Shown here: positions 40,489-48,407 of the stretch, piece by piece
Layout: each line of letters begins with the position of its first letter
How positions within the stretch are numbered: the stretch's first letter is position 1
NCBI GenBank assembly: GCA_016865865.1
Contig: VGOC01000007.1
Span: 1 to 61,832 of the forward strand
Reading direction: 5' to 3'
Source of the DNA: Chloroflexota bacterium
GTDB lineage: Bacteria > Chloroflexota > Anaerolineae > Anaerolineales > UBA11858
Length of the DNA: 61,832 bases
The notes under the pieces: model-generated
Told to the model about the DNA's origin: nothing
Database searches by the model: none
What the model saw: only the letters and a program-made list of their open reading frames with translations
Position numbers and translations under genes: made by a program

Positions 40489-43104
40489 ATGCTCACCTTC
40501 TTCCCCTGGCTTGCCCCTTTCTTTCTCGCCCTCCGCAATATGCGCACCCGCATTGGCCGCACGCTGCTCACGTTGATGGGCATTGTCTTGGGCGTTGCCG
40601 TGGTGCTGGCCATCCAGATCACCAACCAGAGCACTCTGGATTCCATCAATCAAGTCTTCGACCGCGCTGCTGGTCAGGCTGACTTGCTGGTCGTCCCCGC
40701 GTTGGGGGGGCAGGACAAACTCGACGAGGCCTTGCTGCCTCAGACGCAGGCGCTCGACAAGGTACAGACGGCGGCGCCTTCAATTCAGGTTTACACCATC
40801 CTGGCCATGGACGCCGAATCCTGGCAAATTGATTTCACCGTCACCGGCATATCCGCCGGAAACTCGTTGCAAATCTACGGCATTGACCCCATCCTGGACC
40901 CGCAGGTGCGCGTCTACGAGATCGAGGTCGGGCGGCTGCCGAAGCCAGAAGCCTATGAGACCGTCATCCCTGCCAGCTACGCCGAAGAGAAAGGCCTGAA
41001 ACTGGGAGATGATCTGGTCGTTCTGACATCCGGCGAAACCGAGCGTTTCGAAATCGTGGGATTGCTGGCTGAGGAAGGGGTCGCCCTGCTCAATGATGGC
41101 GTCGTTGCCCTGGCGCCTCTGACCGTAGTTCAGGATATCTTCGACCACGGCGGCGAGTTGGATGAGATCGCCCTGCGCCTGATCCCCGGGTTGCGCAATT
41201 CGCCCGCCGCACTCGAAGAATACAAGGCCACATTAGAACAGCGCCTCGATAACGAGGGGCGCGTGATCTATCCCGCGGCGCGCGGAGAGTTGGTTTCCAG
41301 CATGCTGGCTACCTATCAGCAAGGGTTGTCGTTTTTCTCCCTGATCGCCATCTTCGTCGGCGCCTTCCTGATCTACAACACCTTCACGATGACCATCGTC
41401 GAGCGCACCCGCGAAATCGGTATGCTGCGGGCGATCGGGATGAACCGCTTCCGAGTGATCGGCATGGTGCTGGCCGAGGCGCTGACCTTATCCGTCGTTG
41501 GGTCGCTGATAGGGCTGGCGGCCGGCGTGGGCCTGGCGCGCGGCCTGATGGGCATGATGGGCGTCTTTGTCAATACTGGAGAACAGGTGCTTACCATCAC
41601 CTCACAGGGATTGACTCAGAGCCTGTCGGTCGGCGTCGGCGTGACCCTGGCGGCCTCTCTGCTCCCCGCAGTCCAGGCGGCGCGCATCTCCCCCATCGCT
41701 GCGCTGAGGGTGCGCGCCCATTCGACCGAATCCGTGCGCCCCATCATTTGGATCAGCGGCATGGCATTGCTGTTCGTGGGCTGGGCGATGATCTACCGCA
41801 TAGATTGGCGACCCGCCTTACAGTTTCCCATGGGCAGCGGGGCGATCCTGCTGATCATGTTAGGAGCGACGTTGACTGTTCCGGTGGTGGTTGCCCTACT
41901 CGAAGGGGTGACTCGCCCCCTGGCATCTGCCCTATACGGCAACGAAGGCTCGATTGGCTCTTCCAACGTCCGGCGGTCGGTAGGGCGCACCGCCCTGACA
42001 GTAGCCTCATTGATGGTAGCGTTAGCCATGATCATCGGCGTTGGATCGCTGGCCTACGCATTCGAGGTGGATATGGGCGCGTGGATAGATACCGCCCTGG
42101 GCGGCGATCTTTACGTTCGCTCCCCCTTGGTGATGCGCGAGACCTTTGGGCGGCAGTTAGCGAATATCCCCGGCGTAGAAGCAGTCACGCCGTCACGCTA
42201 CCTCTTCGTGCGCATCGCCGCGGAGATGATCCCCCCGGATTCCCAGGAAGATGATACCATCTATTTCGTTGCTATTGATCCCATGAGTTACCGCCAGGTC
42301 GCCGATATGGAGTTTGCCGTGGACCAGGGCGACCCCGATGAATGTTGGGCGCGCCTAGCGCAAGGCGGCGCGGTGTTCATCTCCACCGTGATAGCTGATC
42401 GTTTCGATCTTCGACAGGGCGATAGCTTGCGGCTGGTCACGCGCCGCGGAGAACAGGAATTCACCATCGCCGCCGTGGTGGTGGATTTCACCGGTCAGGG
42501 TTACATCGTTCACGGCACGTACGATGATATGGCGCGCTGGTTCGCGGAAAGCGGCGTGGATCGCTTTACCCTCGGCATCGCGCCGGGCTTCTCCATAGAC
42601 GCCGTCGCCGATGAAATCGAATCCCGTTTCAAAAGCCGCCGGAACATCAACACCCAGACCACCGAGGAGTTCAAGACGCATATCACCGGATTGATGACAC
42701 AATCCTTTCAAATGTTCGACATCTTGAATTTCATCGGCGTGATTATCGGCGCTTTGGGCGTGATCAACACCCTGACCATGAATGTCATCGAGCGGCAGCG
42801 GGAGATCGGCGCTTTGCGCTCGTTAGGGATGATCCGCCATCAGGTGCTGCGCATGGTGCTGGCAGAGGCGCTGACTCTCGGCGCGATGGGAGGAATCTAT
42901 GGGCTGATCTTCGGCTATGTCATCGCACAGATCATGATTTGGGCAATGAACGTGATGAACGGCTACGATCTGGTTTACGTGCACAATCCACAACCCTATC
43001 TCATTGGCACGCTGATCGCCCTGGCCATCGCGCAGGGAGCAGCCTTATTCCCGGCGCGCAGGGCGGCGCGGGTCAATATTGTGGAAGCGATAAAGCATGA
43101 GTAG
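40489..43104 (+). CDS. ABC transporter permease with two FtsX domains
   Basis: An 871-residue permease of the DUF214/LolCE-like type. The first FtsX domain has VERTREIGMLRAIGMNRFRV near residue 305, the second VIERQREIGALRSLGMIRHQ near 765, with two long extracytoplasmic MacB-PCD-like regions (about 45-285 and 530-720) between membrane segments, in all about eight to ten helices. It should pair with the ATPase upstream (homodimer ATPase plus one large permease) and the adaptor downstream to move lipoproteins, peptides or amphiphiles out of the membrane. Confidence 0.92.
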   Translation: MLTFFPWLAPFFLALRNMRTRIGRTLLTLMGIVLGVAVVLAIQITNQSTLDSINQVFDRAAGQADLLVVPALGGQDKLDEALLPQTQALDKVQTAAPSIQVYTILAMDAESWQIDFTVTGISAGNSLQIYGIDPILDPQVRVYEIEVGRLPKPEAYETVIPASYAEEKGLKLGDDLVVLTSGETERFEIVGLLAEEGVALLNDGVVALAPLTVVQDIFDHGGELDEIALRLIPGLRNSPAALEEYKATLEQRLDNEGRVIYPAARGELVSSMLATYQQGLSFFSLIAIFVGAFLIYNTFTMTIVERTREIGMLRAIGMNRFRVIGMVLAEALTLSVVGSLIGLAAGVGLARGLMGMMGVFVNTGEQVLTITSQGLTQSLSVGVGVTLAASLLPAVQAARISPIAALRVRAHSTESVRPIIWISGMALLFVGWAMIYRIDWRPALQFPMGSGAILLIMLGATLTVPVVVALLEGVTRPLASALYGNEGSIGSSNVRRSVGRTALTVASLMVALAMIIGVGSLAYAFEVDMGAWIDTALGGDLYVRSPLVMRETFGRQLANIPGVEAVTPSRYLFVRIAAEMIPPDSQEDDTIYFVAIDPMSYRQVADMEFAVDQGDPDECWARLAQGGAVFISTVIADRFDLRQGDSLRLVTRRGEQEFTIAAVVVDFTGQGYIVHGTYDDMARWFAESGVDRFTLGIAPGFSIDAVADEIESRFKSRRNINTQTTEEFKTHITGLMTQSFQMFDILNFIGVIIGALGVINTLTMNVIERQREIGALRSLGMIRHQVLRMVLAEALTLGAMGGIYGLIFGYVIAQIMIWAMNVMNGYDLVYVHNPQPYLIGTLIALAIAQGAALFPARRAARVNIVEAIKHE

Positions 43105-43106
43105 AC

Positions 43107-43144
43107 GGACTGCTAACCGCCCACTGTCAACTGCTAACTGGCAA
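43107..43144. repeat. Family F-like repeat before the adaptor gene
   Basis: Units CGGACTGCTAACCGCCCACT and GTCAACTGCTAACTGGCAAC, immediately upstream of the adaptor RBS. Confidence 0.55.
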
Positions 43145-43161
43145 CAATGGAGATACGAAAT

Positions 43162-44364
43162 ATGAAAGCAGCAAGAATCATCCTCGGCATCCTCATCGTC
43201 GGCGCCCTCGCCATCGGGGGCTACTGGGGATACCTGACTTATCTGGCCCCCGTTCCGCCGACGCCCACTCCGGAGGCAGAGATCAGGCCCGAGGAATCAG
43301 GCCCAGCCCTGATCTCAGCCGAAGGACAGGTCATCCCCCTCGAATTCGTCAACCTCAGTTTCAGCACCGGCGGATTGGTCGAGGAAGTCTTCGTCGCCAG
43401 GGGAGATTACGTCGAAGAGAATCAGCTCCTGGCCATCCTGGAGAATCGAGAGCAATTGCAGGCTGCTGTCACCGCCGCCCAATTGGAGTTGATCGCTGCG
43501 CAGCAGGCTCTCGACGATCTTCACGATAACAATGAATTGATGGCTGCTCAGGCGCAGCAAACCATCGCCCAGGCTCGCCAGGACATCGAGGACGCTGAAC
43601 GCCGCCTCAGGAATTATTCCCAGATAGCCGACCAGACTGACATAGACCGGGCCTATGCCAACATGATCCTGGCCAAAGACAAGCTCGATAAAGCTATTGA
43701 AGATTTCGAGCCGTATGAAGATAAGCTCGAAGACGACCTGACGCGGGCGAACTTCTTGAGCCGCAAGGCCCAGGCGCAAGCCGATTACGATGACACAGTG
43801 CGTTTGTATAACAATCTGACCGGCCTGGGAGATGAGATAGATATTGCCCAGGCTGAAGCCCAGTTAGCCGTCGCCCAGGCCCAGTTGGCCGACGCCCAGC
43901 GAGACAATGAGGTCCTGCAGAACGGCCCCGACCCGGATGACATCGAACTGGCCGAGGCGCGCGTTGCCAACGCCCAGGCCCAATTGGAGGCCGCCCAGGC
44001 TACCCATGACGACCTGGAACTGCACGCCCCCTTTTCGGGGACGTTGATCTCCTTCGATGTCAAGAAGGGGGAGATGGCGGCGCCCGGCGCGGCGCTGGCG
44101 CTTCTAGCGGATATCTCCTCCTGGCAGATCGAGACCACTGACCTGGCCGAGGGCGATGTGGCGCTGTTGAGCGTTGGCATGGCCGCCGTCATCACCCTGG
44201 ATGCTTTTCCCGACCAGGAATTCCAGGGCGTCATCGCCGAAATTAACCTGCAAGGCCGCGACTACCGCGGCTTGGTGACGTATCCTGTCACCCTGGATTT
44301 CGACCCCGGGGAAGCCCCCGTGCGCTGGGGGATGACGGCGTTCGTGGATGTGGAGCTACCGTAA
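43162..44364 (+). CDS. Membrane fusion (HlyD/MacA-like) adaptor
   Basis: A 400-residue periplasmic-adaptor-like protein: one N-terminal membrane helix (about 5-25), a split biotinyl-lipoyl domain (about 55-90 and 285-315), a long Ala/Gln-rich coiled-coil hairpin (about 95-275, with repeated AQAEAQLAVAQAQLADAQ), and a C-terminal beta-barrel. ATG at 43162 is preferred because GGAG lies 9 bases upstream, while 43147 has no RBS. It is the last gene of the efflux operon. No outer-membrane TolC gene follows. Confidence 0.92.
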   Translation: MKAARIILGILIVGALAIGGYWGYLTYLAPVPPTPTPEAEIRPEESGPALISAEGQVIPLEFVNLSFSTGGLVEEVFVARGDYVEENQLLAILENREQLQAAVTAAQLELIAAQQALDDLHDNNELMAAQAQQTIAQARQDIEDAERRLRNYSQIADQTDIDRAYANMILAKDKLDKAIEDFEPYEDKLEDDLTRANFLSRKAQAQADYDDTVRLYNNLTGLGDEIDIAQAEAQLAVAQAQLADAQRDNEVLQNGPDPDDIELAEARVANAQAQLEAAQATHDDLELHAPFSGTLISFDVKKGEMAAPGAALALLADISSWQIETTDLAEGDVALLSVGMAAVITLDAFPDQEFQGVIAEINLQGRDYRGLVTYPVTLDFDPGEAPVRWGMTAFVDVELP

Positions 44365-44382
44365 TTAGACCCCCCTCGGTCC

Positions 44383-44477
44383 CTCCATATATGCCGCCCC
44401 CTATTCTCTATTCGTTGTTTTTTCAGTGGACTCAGTAACTACTCAGCCAAACGGAGAAACTCCCGAAAAAAGGGTGG
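44383..44477. repeat. Chimera of truncated family B and family A elements
   Basis: 44383-44434 is the right half of a family B element (CCATATATGCCGCCCC to CAGTGGACTC). From 44435 it passes directly into the left 42 bp of a family A element (GTAACTACTCAGCCAAACGG to CCCGAAAAAAGGGTG), which then stops without its right half. Confidence 0.85.
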
Positions 44478-44542
44478 AGGGGAAGGATCCCGAGGACGGG
44501 ACTGAGATCGGAGATGCCTGGTTGGGTGTCGGTTTGTCAGAG

Positions 44543-45349
44543 TCAGGGGACACGGATCAGGGTCCACACGATCAGGGAGAATCCACTTCCGACTACGGAT
44601 GCAAAGAAGTTGACCAGATCGTTGTTCAGCCAGCCCCAGCCGCGGATTTGCGCGGTTGAGGTTCCGCAACTATGGGTGGGATGGCGCTCGGTTTCCTTGT
44701 CACAAACCGGGCAGTGGTAGATGGTCTGGATCGTCGCGCCAAGCAGCGAATCGAATAACGAGCCGCAGACTCCCCCGAGGACGGCTGCCAGCAGAAGGGT
44801 CAGCGCGCCAGCCCCGGGGGAGAACGCCGCGCCCACCAGCCCGACCAGCGCCGCGCCCACCAGGGTCGCCAGAGTCCCCAACAGAGAGATTCCACCCGAA
44901 GCGCCGACTTCGACTACTTTCCCCGAGGTAATCAGCCGCGGCGGTTTGGGGTCGAGCACGCCCAGCTCCGTGGCCCAGGTATCGGCGTTGACCGTCGCCA
45001 TCGCCCCCGCGAAAGCGATCCAGACCCAGGTTTGCGCGGGATCGAGGAACGCGAACAAGACGAGGAGAGTTCCCACGCCGTCATTGGCCAGCACCTGACC
45101 CCAATCCCGCCGGCTGCCCTTGGCGAATTTCTCCCCCAGTCCGGCCTTTCGGCGCACGAAGGCCTTCGAGAGAGCGCTGGAAGTGATGAAGAAGGTCAAC
45201 AGCAAGGCCGCCCAGGGGAGGCCGCCAAGTCCGAATATCAGCCCGCCTGACAAGGCCGCGGCGATTGCGCCACTCGTGGAGAGCGAACCCGCCTTCCAGG
45301 CGATCATGGCGATCAATACCCCTGCAAGAAATCCGATTAGTATCTGCAT
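44543..45349 (-). CDS. DUF92 (VTE6-like) membrane protein
   Basis: 268 residues with about seven helices. The motifs RRDWGQVLANDGVGTLL, ATVNADTWATELGVL, VGASGGISLLGTLATLVGA and CGSLFDSLLGATIQ define the DUF92/TIGR00297 family. The plant member VTE6 is phytyl-phosphate kinase; the bacterial role may be prenol or phytol salvage, which is inference. A cysteine pair HCPVCDK before the final helix could bind metal. It is followed downstream by truncated repeat elements. Confidence 0.85.
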   Translation of the reverse strand: MQILIGFLAGVLIAMIAWKAGSLSTSGAIAAALSGGLIFGLGGLPWAALLLTFFITSSALSKAFVRRKAGLGEKFAKGSRRDWGQVLANDGVGTLLVLFAFLDPAQTWVWIAFAGAMATVNADTWATELGVLDPKPPRLITSGKVVEVGASGGISLLGTLATLVGAALVGLVGAAFSPGAGALTLLLAAVLGGVCGSLFDSLLGATIQTIYHCPVCDKETERHPTHSCGTSTAQIRGWGWLNNDLVNFFASVVGSGFSLIVWTLIRVP

Positions 45350-45365
45350 AACGCATTCTCACGCC

Positions 45366-45445
45366 CTGACCCCCTCAGTCCCTCCATTTTCGCCGCCAAA
45401 TGCCAGTTATTCAGGCAGTTGATGGTGAAAATGGGGGGAGTTGAA
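45366..45445. repeat. C-tract/G-tract inverted repeat
   Basis: CTGACCCCCTCAGTCCCTCC and ATTTTCGCC pair with GGTGAAAATGGGGGGAG. It is related to the block at 35329. The interval 45350-45675 contains this, family A copy 6 and three DnaA-box matches. Confidence 0.65.
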
Positions 45446-45499
45446 GGACTGGTTGCTTGTGATAGTTTCTAACCTTGGGCTGGAACACAATAAAAAATG

Positions 45500-45616
45500 G
45501 TAACTACTCAGCCAAACGGGGAAGTTCCCGAAAAAAGGGTGTGCGAACGCAAAGCGGCTGCGCCCCCTTCGCACACCCTTTTTTCGGGCTAATCCGTTCG
45601 ATGCCTGAGCAGTTAC
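45500..45616. repeat. Miniature inverted-repeat element, family A copy 6
   Basis: 117 bp, with a longer apical loop (GTGCGAACGCAAAGCGGCTG region), inverted orientation and perfect 8-bp direct repeats AAAAAATG (45492-45499 and 45617-45624). Confidence 0.93.
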
Positions 45617-45622
45617 AAAAAA

Positions 45623-45674
45623 TGTGGATAAGCTCCGGTTTTTCTGTGGATAAATGGGGGGCGCTTGTGGATAA
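45623..45674. other. Cluster of three DnaA-box matches
   Basis: TGTGGATAA (complement of the perfect DnaA box TTATCCACA) occurs at 45623-45631, 45645-45653 and 45666-45674, all in the same direction and 21-22 bp apart (two helical turns). No dnaA, dnaN or gyrB is nearby. The first box overlaps the right target duplication of family A copy 6. Confidence 0.5.
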
Positions 45675-45675
45675 A

Positions 45676-46584
45676 TCACCTCGATCGCAGGATAAAGAAA
45701 ATCGCCAATAAAAAGAGCATCCCAACCAGAACGCTGGCGCTCCACAAGAGATAGGCCCAGGGGTGGTTGCGGTCGCTGCGGTAGAAAAACAATCCCAGCG
45801 ATCCGTTCACCAGGTAGGCAAAGAAACTGAAAACCGGCAAGAACATCATTTGGATCGCCGGCAACGGCTCACGCGGCTGACCAAGCGCTGTGAATCCCAA
45901 CGAGATTTGCGATACGCGCGGGATGACGATCATCGCCCACACCAACGAGATGATGCTTAGCGCAGCACCCAGTAAGAGCAGAAGGCGGGCTGGGATCGCG
46001 CTCCAGACTCGGGCAAATAAAAAGCTCGGATGGATGGACTCAGCCTGGGAGGGATCGAGGGAGCCTAATTCGATCAATTGCTGATAAGCCCCCAGAAAAG
46101 CATTGATGTCACTGGGGGAGATGGCGTAAGCTTTTCTGGCAGTTCCGATGAGGATGAGTCCGACGCCCCGGGAAGCCAGGAACTCCACCGGCCTGCCATC
46201 AGGAAGGCGGCGAACTCCCAGGATCGAGCCGGGCCAGCGCAGGCGGGGCAATGGCAGGGGGATTTCGAGATCGGAGGCCGGGCGGATCCAAAGCGCCACA
46301 TCGGTGGGGATGGTTTCGATGCGCCAGCCCCATTGCAATCGGATTCGATCCCGCTCCAGCGTATAACTGGCGTTGCGCAGCGTATACAACCGATACACCA
46401 GGAGGGGCACCAGCGGCACCGCCAACAAGGCAGGGGAGAGGTACAACAAAAAGATCGGCCCCACCTGGGCGCTGGTAGCCCGCCACAGCCCCCAGACTGC
46501 CCCGGCGATCCAAAGCAGGATGGCAATCAGGTGGAAGAATAACCCGGTTCTCCAGGGCGGGTAGAAGGTGAAAGACTCGCTCAC
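45676..46584 (-). CDS. Membrane protein with bacterial PH-like domain
   Basis: 302 residues: two N-terminal helices (about 15-65), a PH-like beta domain (about 70-170, with YTLERDRIRLQWGWRIETIP and DINAFLGAYQQLIEL), then four C-terminal helices. A helix-helix-bPH layout occurs in YdbS/YdbT-like proteins of unclear role in the envelope. No partner gene is adjacent. The last codons abut the DnaA-box cluster. Confidence 0.65.
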   Translation of the reverse strand: MSESFTFYPPWRTGLFFHLIAILLWIAGAVWGLWRATSAQVGPIFLLYLSPALLAVPLVPLLVYRLYTLRNASYTLERDRIRLQWGWRIETIPTDVALWIRPASDLEIPLPLPRLRWPGSILGVRRLPDGRPVEFLASRGVGLILIGTARKAYAISPSDINAFLGAYQQLIELGSLDPSQAESIHPSFLFARVWSAIPARLLLLLGAALSIISLVWAMIVIPRVSQISLGFTALGQPREPLPAIQMMFLPVFSFFAYLVNGSLGLFFYRSDRNHPWAYLLWSASVLVGMLFLLAIFFILRSR

Positions 46585-46624
46585 GGAATTTATTTATACC
46601 ACTGATCGAGCAAAAAGGCGCACG

Positions 46625-46684
46625 AACCTCCCGAAGGTTCGATCGAACGATCGTTGTCTTCTCGCAGGCAACCTTCGGGAGGTT
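46625..46684. repeat. AACCTCCCGAAGGTT inverted repeat
   Basis: AACCTCCCGAAGGTT and AACCTTCGGGAGGTT pair at the ends, with GATCGAACGATCGTT inside. It lies 41 bp upstream of the PH-like gene start. Confidence 0.75.
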
Positions 46685-46836
46685 TAAAAAGAGACAAATG
46701 ACTATGCAATCGGGAAATATGCCACTGTAAATTTCTCTCGCCTTCCGTTACATTGGCATGAACCGCTTGGGGTTGCATCAGCTATACAGGCATACCCGCA
46801 GCCAAGATTACTCATCATCACACGAACTATTCGACC

Positions 46837-47325
46837 ATGTTGCCAAAAGTGTTTACTCAACTCGATCTATTCATGGATTTGAACTTAGCTCAACTTGCCA
46901 GCCTGGCGCCGTTGTTTACTTTTTGTACTTGCGGCGAAAACGATGTCATTTTCGAGCAGGGAGATCCGGCCGAATATTTGTATATCGTCCTGGAAGGCTG
47001 CGTTGCCATTTGCTTCTACCCTGACGATGGAGAACCGATCGTGGTGGCCCACATCGGAAAAGATGACGTTTTTGGGTGGTCGGCCGCTTTTGGAAGTGGA
47101 ACCTATACCTCGGGGGCAATCTGCCTCGAAAAAACCAAACTGCTGTGTGTGCGCGGCGAGGACCTGAAGAAATTCTATGAAAAACATTCTGAAACGGGTA
47201 TACTTATTCTAGATCGCCTGGCCAGGGTAGTAGCAAGACGGCTGAAGCGCACGCATACCCATGACCAGGTGGTTGCCATGTTGGAGCATGGACTCAAGAA
47301 TGGGATCAAACCGCTTGGAGGATGA
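46837..47325 (+). CDS. CRP/FNR-like cyclic-nucleotide-binding sensor without HTH
   Basis: A 162-residue protein containing only the cNMP-binding beta-roll (GENDVIFEQGDPAEYLYIVL, VVAHIGKDDVFGWSAAF) and the start of the dimer helix. The C-terminal winged helix of CRP/FNR is missing, so it cannot bind DNA alone. Cysteines at CTCGEN and elsewhere suggest possible redox or Fe-S sensing, but this is speculative. It ends 3 bases before the NifU-like gene, whose RBS lies in its last codons, so the two are coupled. Confidence 0.8.
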   Translation: MLPKVFTQLDLFMDLNLAQLASLAPLFTFCTCGENDVIFEQGDPAEYLYIVLEGCVAICFYPDDGEPIVVAHIGKDDVFGWSAAFGSGTYTSGAICLEKTKLLCVRGEDLKKFYEKHSETGILILDRLARVVARRLKRTHTHDQVVAMLEHGLKNGIKPLGG

Positions 47326-47328
47326 ACG

Positions 47329-47589
47329 ATGACAGGCACTGCTAACCATCAAGAAGGTTATTCTAAAGAAGAGATGCTCAAAGGTCTGGTTTCGCAAATC
47401 AGTTCCTATGTCGAACAGTACCACGGCGGTTCGGTGGATATGGTAGCCTTCGAGGGCAATCAACTCAAAGTACGCCTCGGCGGGGCCTGCATCGGCTGCC
47501 CGCTATCTCCTGCGACGCTGCAGGGCTGGGTCGCCGGAACCGTGAAGCAGTTCTTCCCAGATGTCGAAGTGGTTGGCGTGGACGACTGA
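47329..47589 (+). CDS. NifU C-terminal-type Fe-S scaffold protein
   Basis: 86 residues with the NifU/Nfu domain. The Fe-S ligand motif is GGACIGCPLSPATLQGWV (CxxC), preceded by YHGGSVDMVAFEGNQLKVRL. It can carry a 4Fe-4S cluster between two subunits and pass it to apoproteins. RBS GGAGG, 6 bases before ATG, lies in the preceding gene. The pairing with a cyclic-nucleotide-type sensor suggests a small Fe-S or redox unit, by inference. Confidence 0.9.
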   Translation: MTGTANHQEGYSKEEMLKGLVSQISSYVEQYHGGSVDMVAFEGNQLKVRLGGACIGCPLSPATLQGWVAGTVKQFFPDVEVVGVDD

Positions 47590-47627
47590 AGAAGACTAAA
47601 ACAACTGGTTGCAACCGGGAAGCCGCA

Positions 47628-48197
47628 CTATGGCAGTTTCCCGCGCAGATGTAAGGGCTTTTCAGGTGATGTTGTCGCGTACCGGTCCGCTCCCAGGTAC
47701 AACGCTGGTCGGACGCGGCTGACATCCAGCACGCCCTCCTCAGAGAAGGCTCGCGGCGAGAGATGCATCTTCACCACCTCGCCGACGAACAGGTCGTGGT
47801 CGCCGCAAGGGTGGCGCGCTGAAAGGAGACACTCGTAAGCCGCGTAGGCGTCCTGCAGGATCGGCGCGAGGGCATCCGGCTGCGACTCGACACCAATCGA
47901 GAGGACGGCAAATTTATCCACGTCCCGCCCGGAGTTCCTTCCCACTCTGGCGATCATCTCTGCCTTTTCGTAAGGCAGGAAGTTGACCGCGAACGCGCCT
48001 GCATCCACGATCAATTGGTAGGAGAAACGCTTGGCCGAGACCAGCACGCCGTAGAGCGGCGGCGCGAAGGAGAGCGCCGAGTGCCAGGCGCAGGCCATGG
48101 CGTTCATCCGCCCGCCGCTGCGCACGGTAAGCACTGCCGCCGCCGCCGGGTAGAAGTGATTCAGACTGGTGATCGTATCCTGGGTGATCTTATCCAT
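47628..48197 (-). CDS. Flavin reductase-like FMN-binding protein
   Basis: A 189-residue flavoredoxin/HpaC-like split-barrel protein. Typical segments: HFYPAAAAVLTVRSGGRMNAMACAWHSALS with the substrate region PPLYGVLVS, and FAVNFLPYEKAEMIARVGR. It probably reduces or carries FMN for an oxidoreductase. The start at 48197 has GGAGG 4 bases upstream. A family B element sits 25 bp upstream of the start. Confidence 0.88.
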   Translation of the reverse strand: MDKITQDTITSLNHFYPAAAAVLTVRSGGRMNAMACAWHSALSFAPPLYGVLVSAKRFSYQLIVDAGAFAVNFLPYEKAEMIARVGRNSGRDVDKFAVLSIGVESQPDALAPILQDAYAAYECLLSARHPCGDHDLFVGEVVKMHLSPRAFSEEGVLDVSRVRPALYLGADRYATTSPEKPLHLRGKLP

Positions 48198-48221
48198 TTT
48201 GCCTCCTTGATATGAAGTCAT

Positions 48222-48336
48222 GAGTGTACTGAAAAAAACCACACGAGCAGACTACGGAACGGCATTGGGGGGCGTGCTGCGCACGCCCCCCAATGCCGCC
48301 CCGCCATCTCTTTACTGAGGTTTTTTCAGTTGACAC
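48222..48336. repeat. Miniature element, family B copy 3
   Basis: 115 bp with ends GAGTGTACTGAAAAAAACC and GGTTTTTTCAGTTGACAC, core GGGGGGCGTGCTGCGCACGC, and direct repeats AAGTCAT (48215-48221 and 48337-48343). Confidence 0.88.
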
Positions 48337-48407
48337 AAGTCATTGTAAAGGAAATCCTATCATCCTGCAAGCATCGAGCGGGAAAGACTTGTCGCCGTTA
48401 TCATAGC

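Noticed and set aside
45617-45680. Chromosomal origin of replication
   Set aside because: Three DnaA boxes alone are not enough; no dnaA/dnaN/gyrB neighbours and no obvious AT-rich unwinding region.
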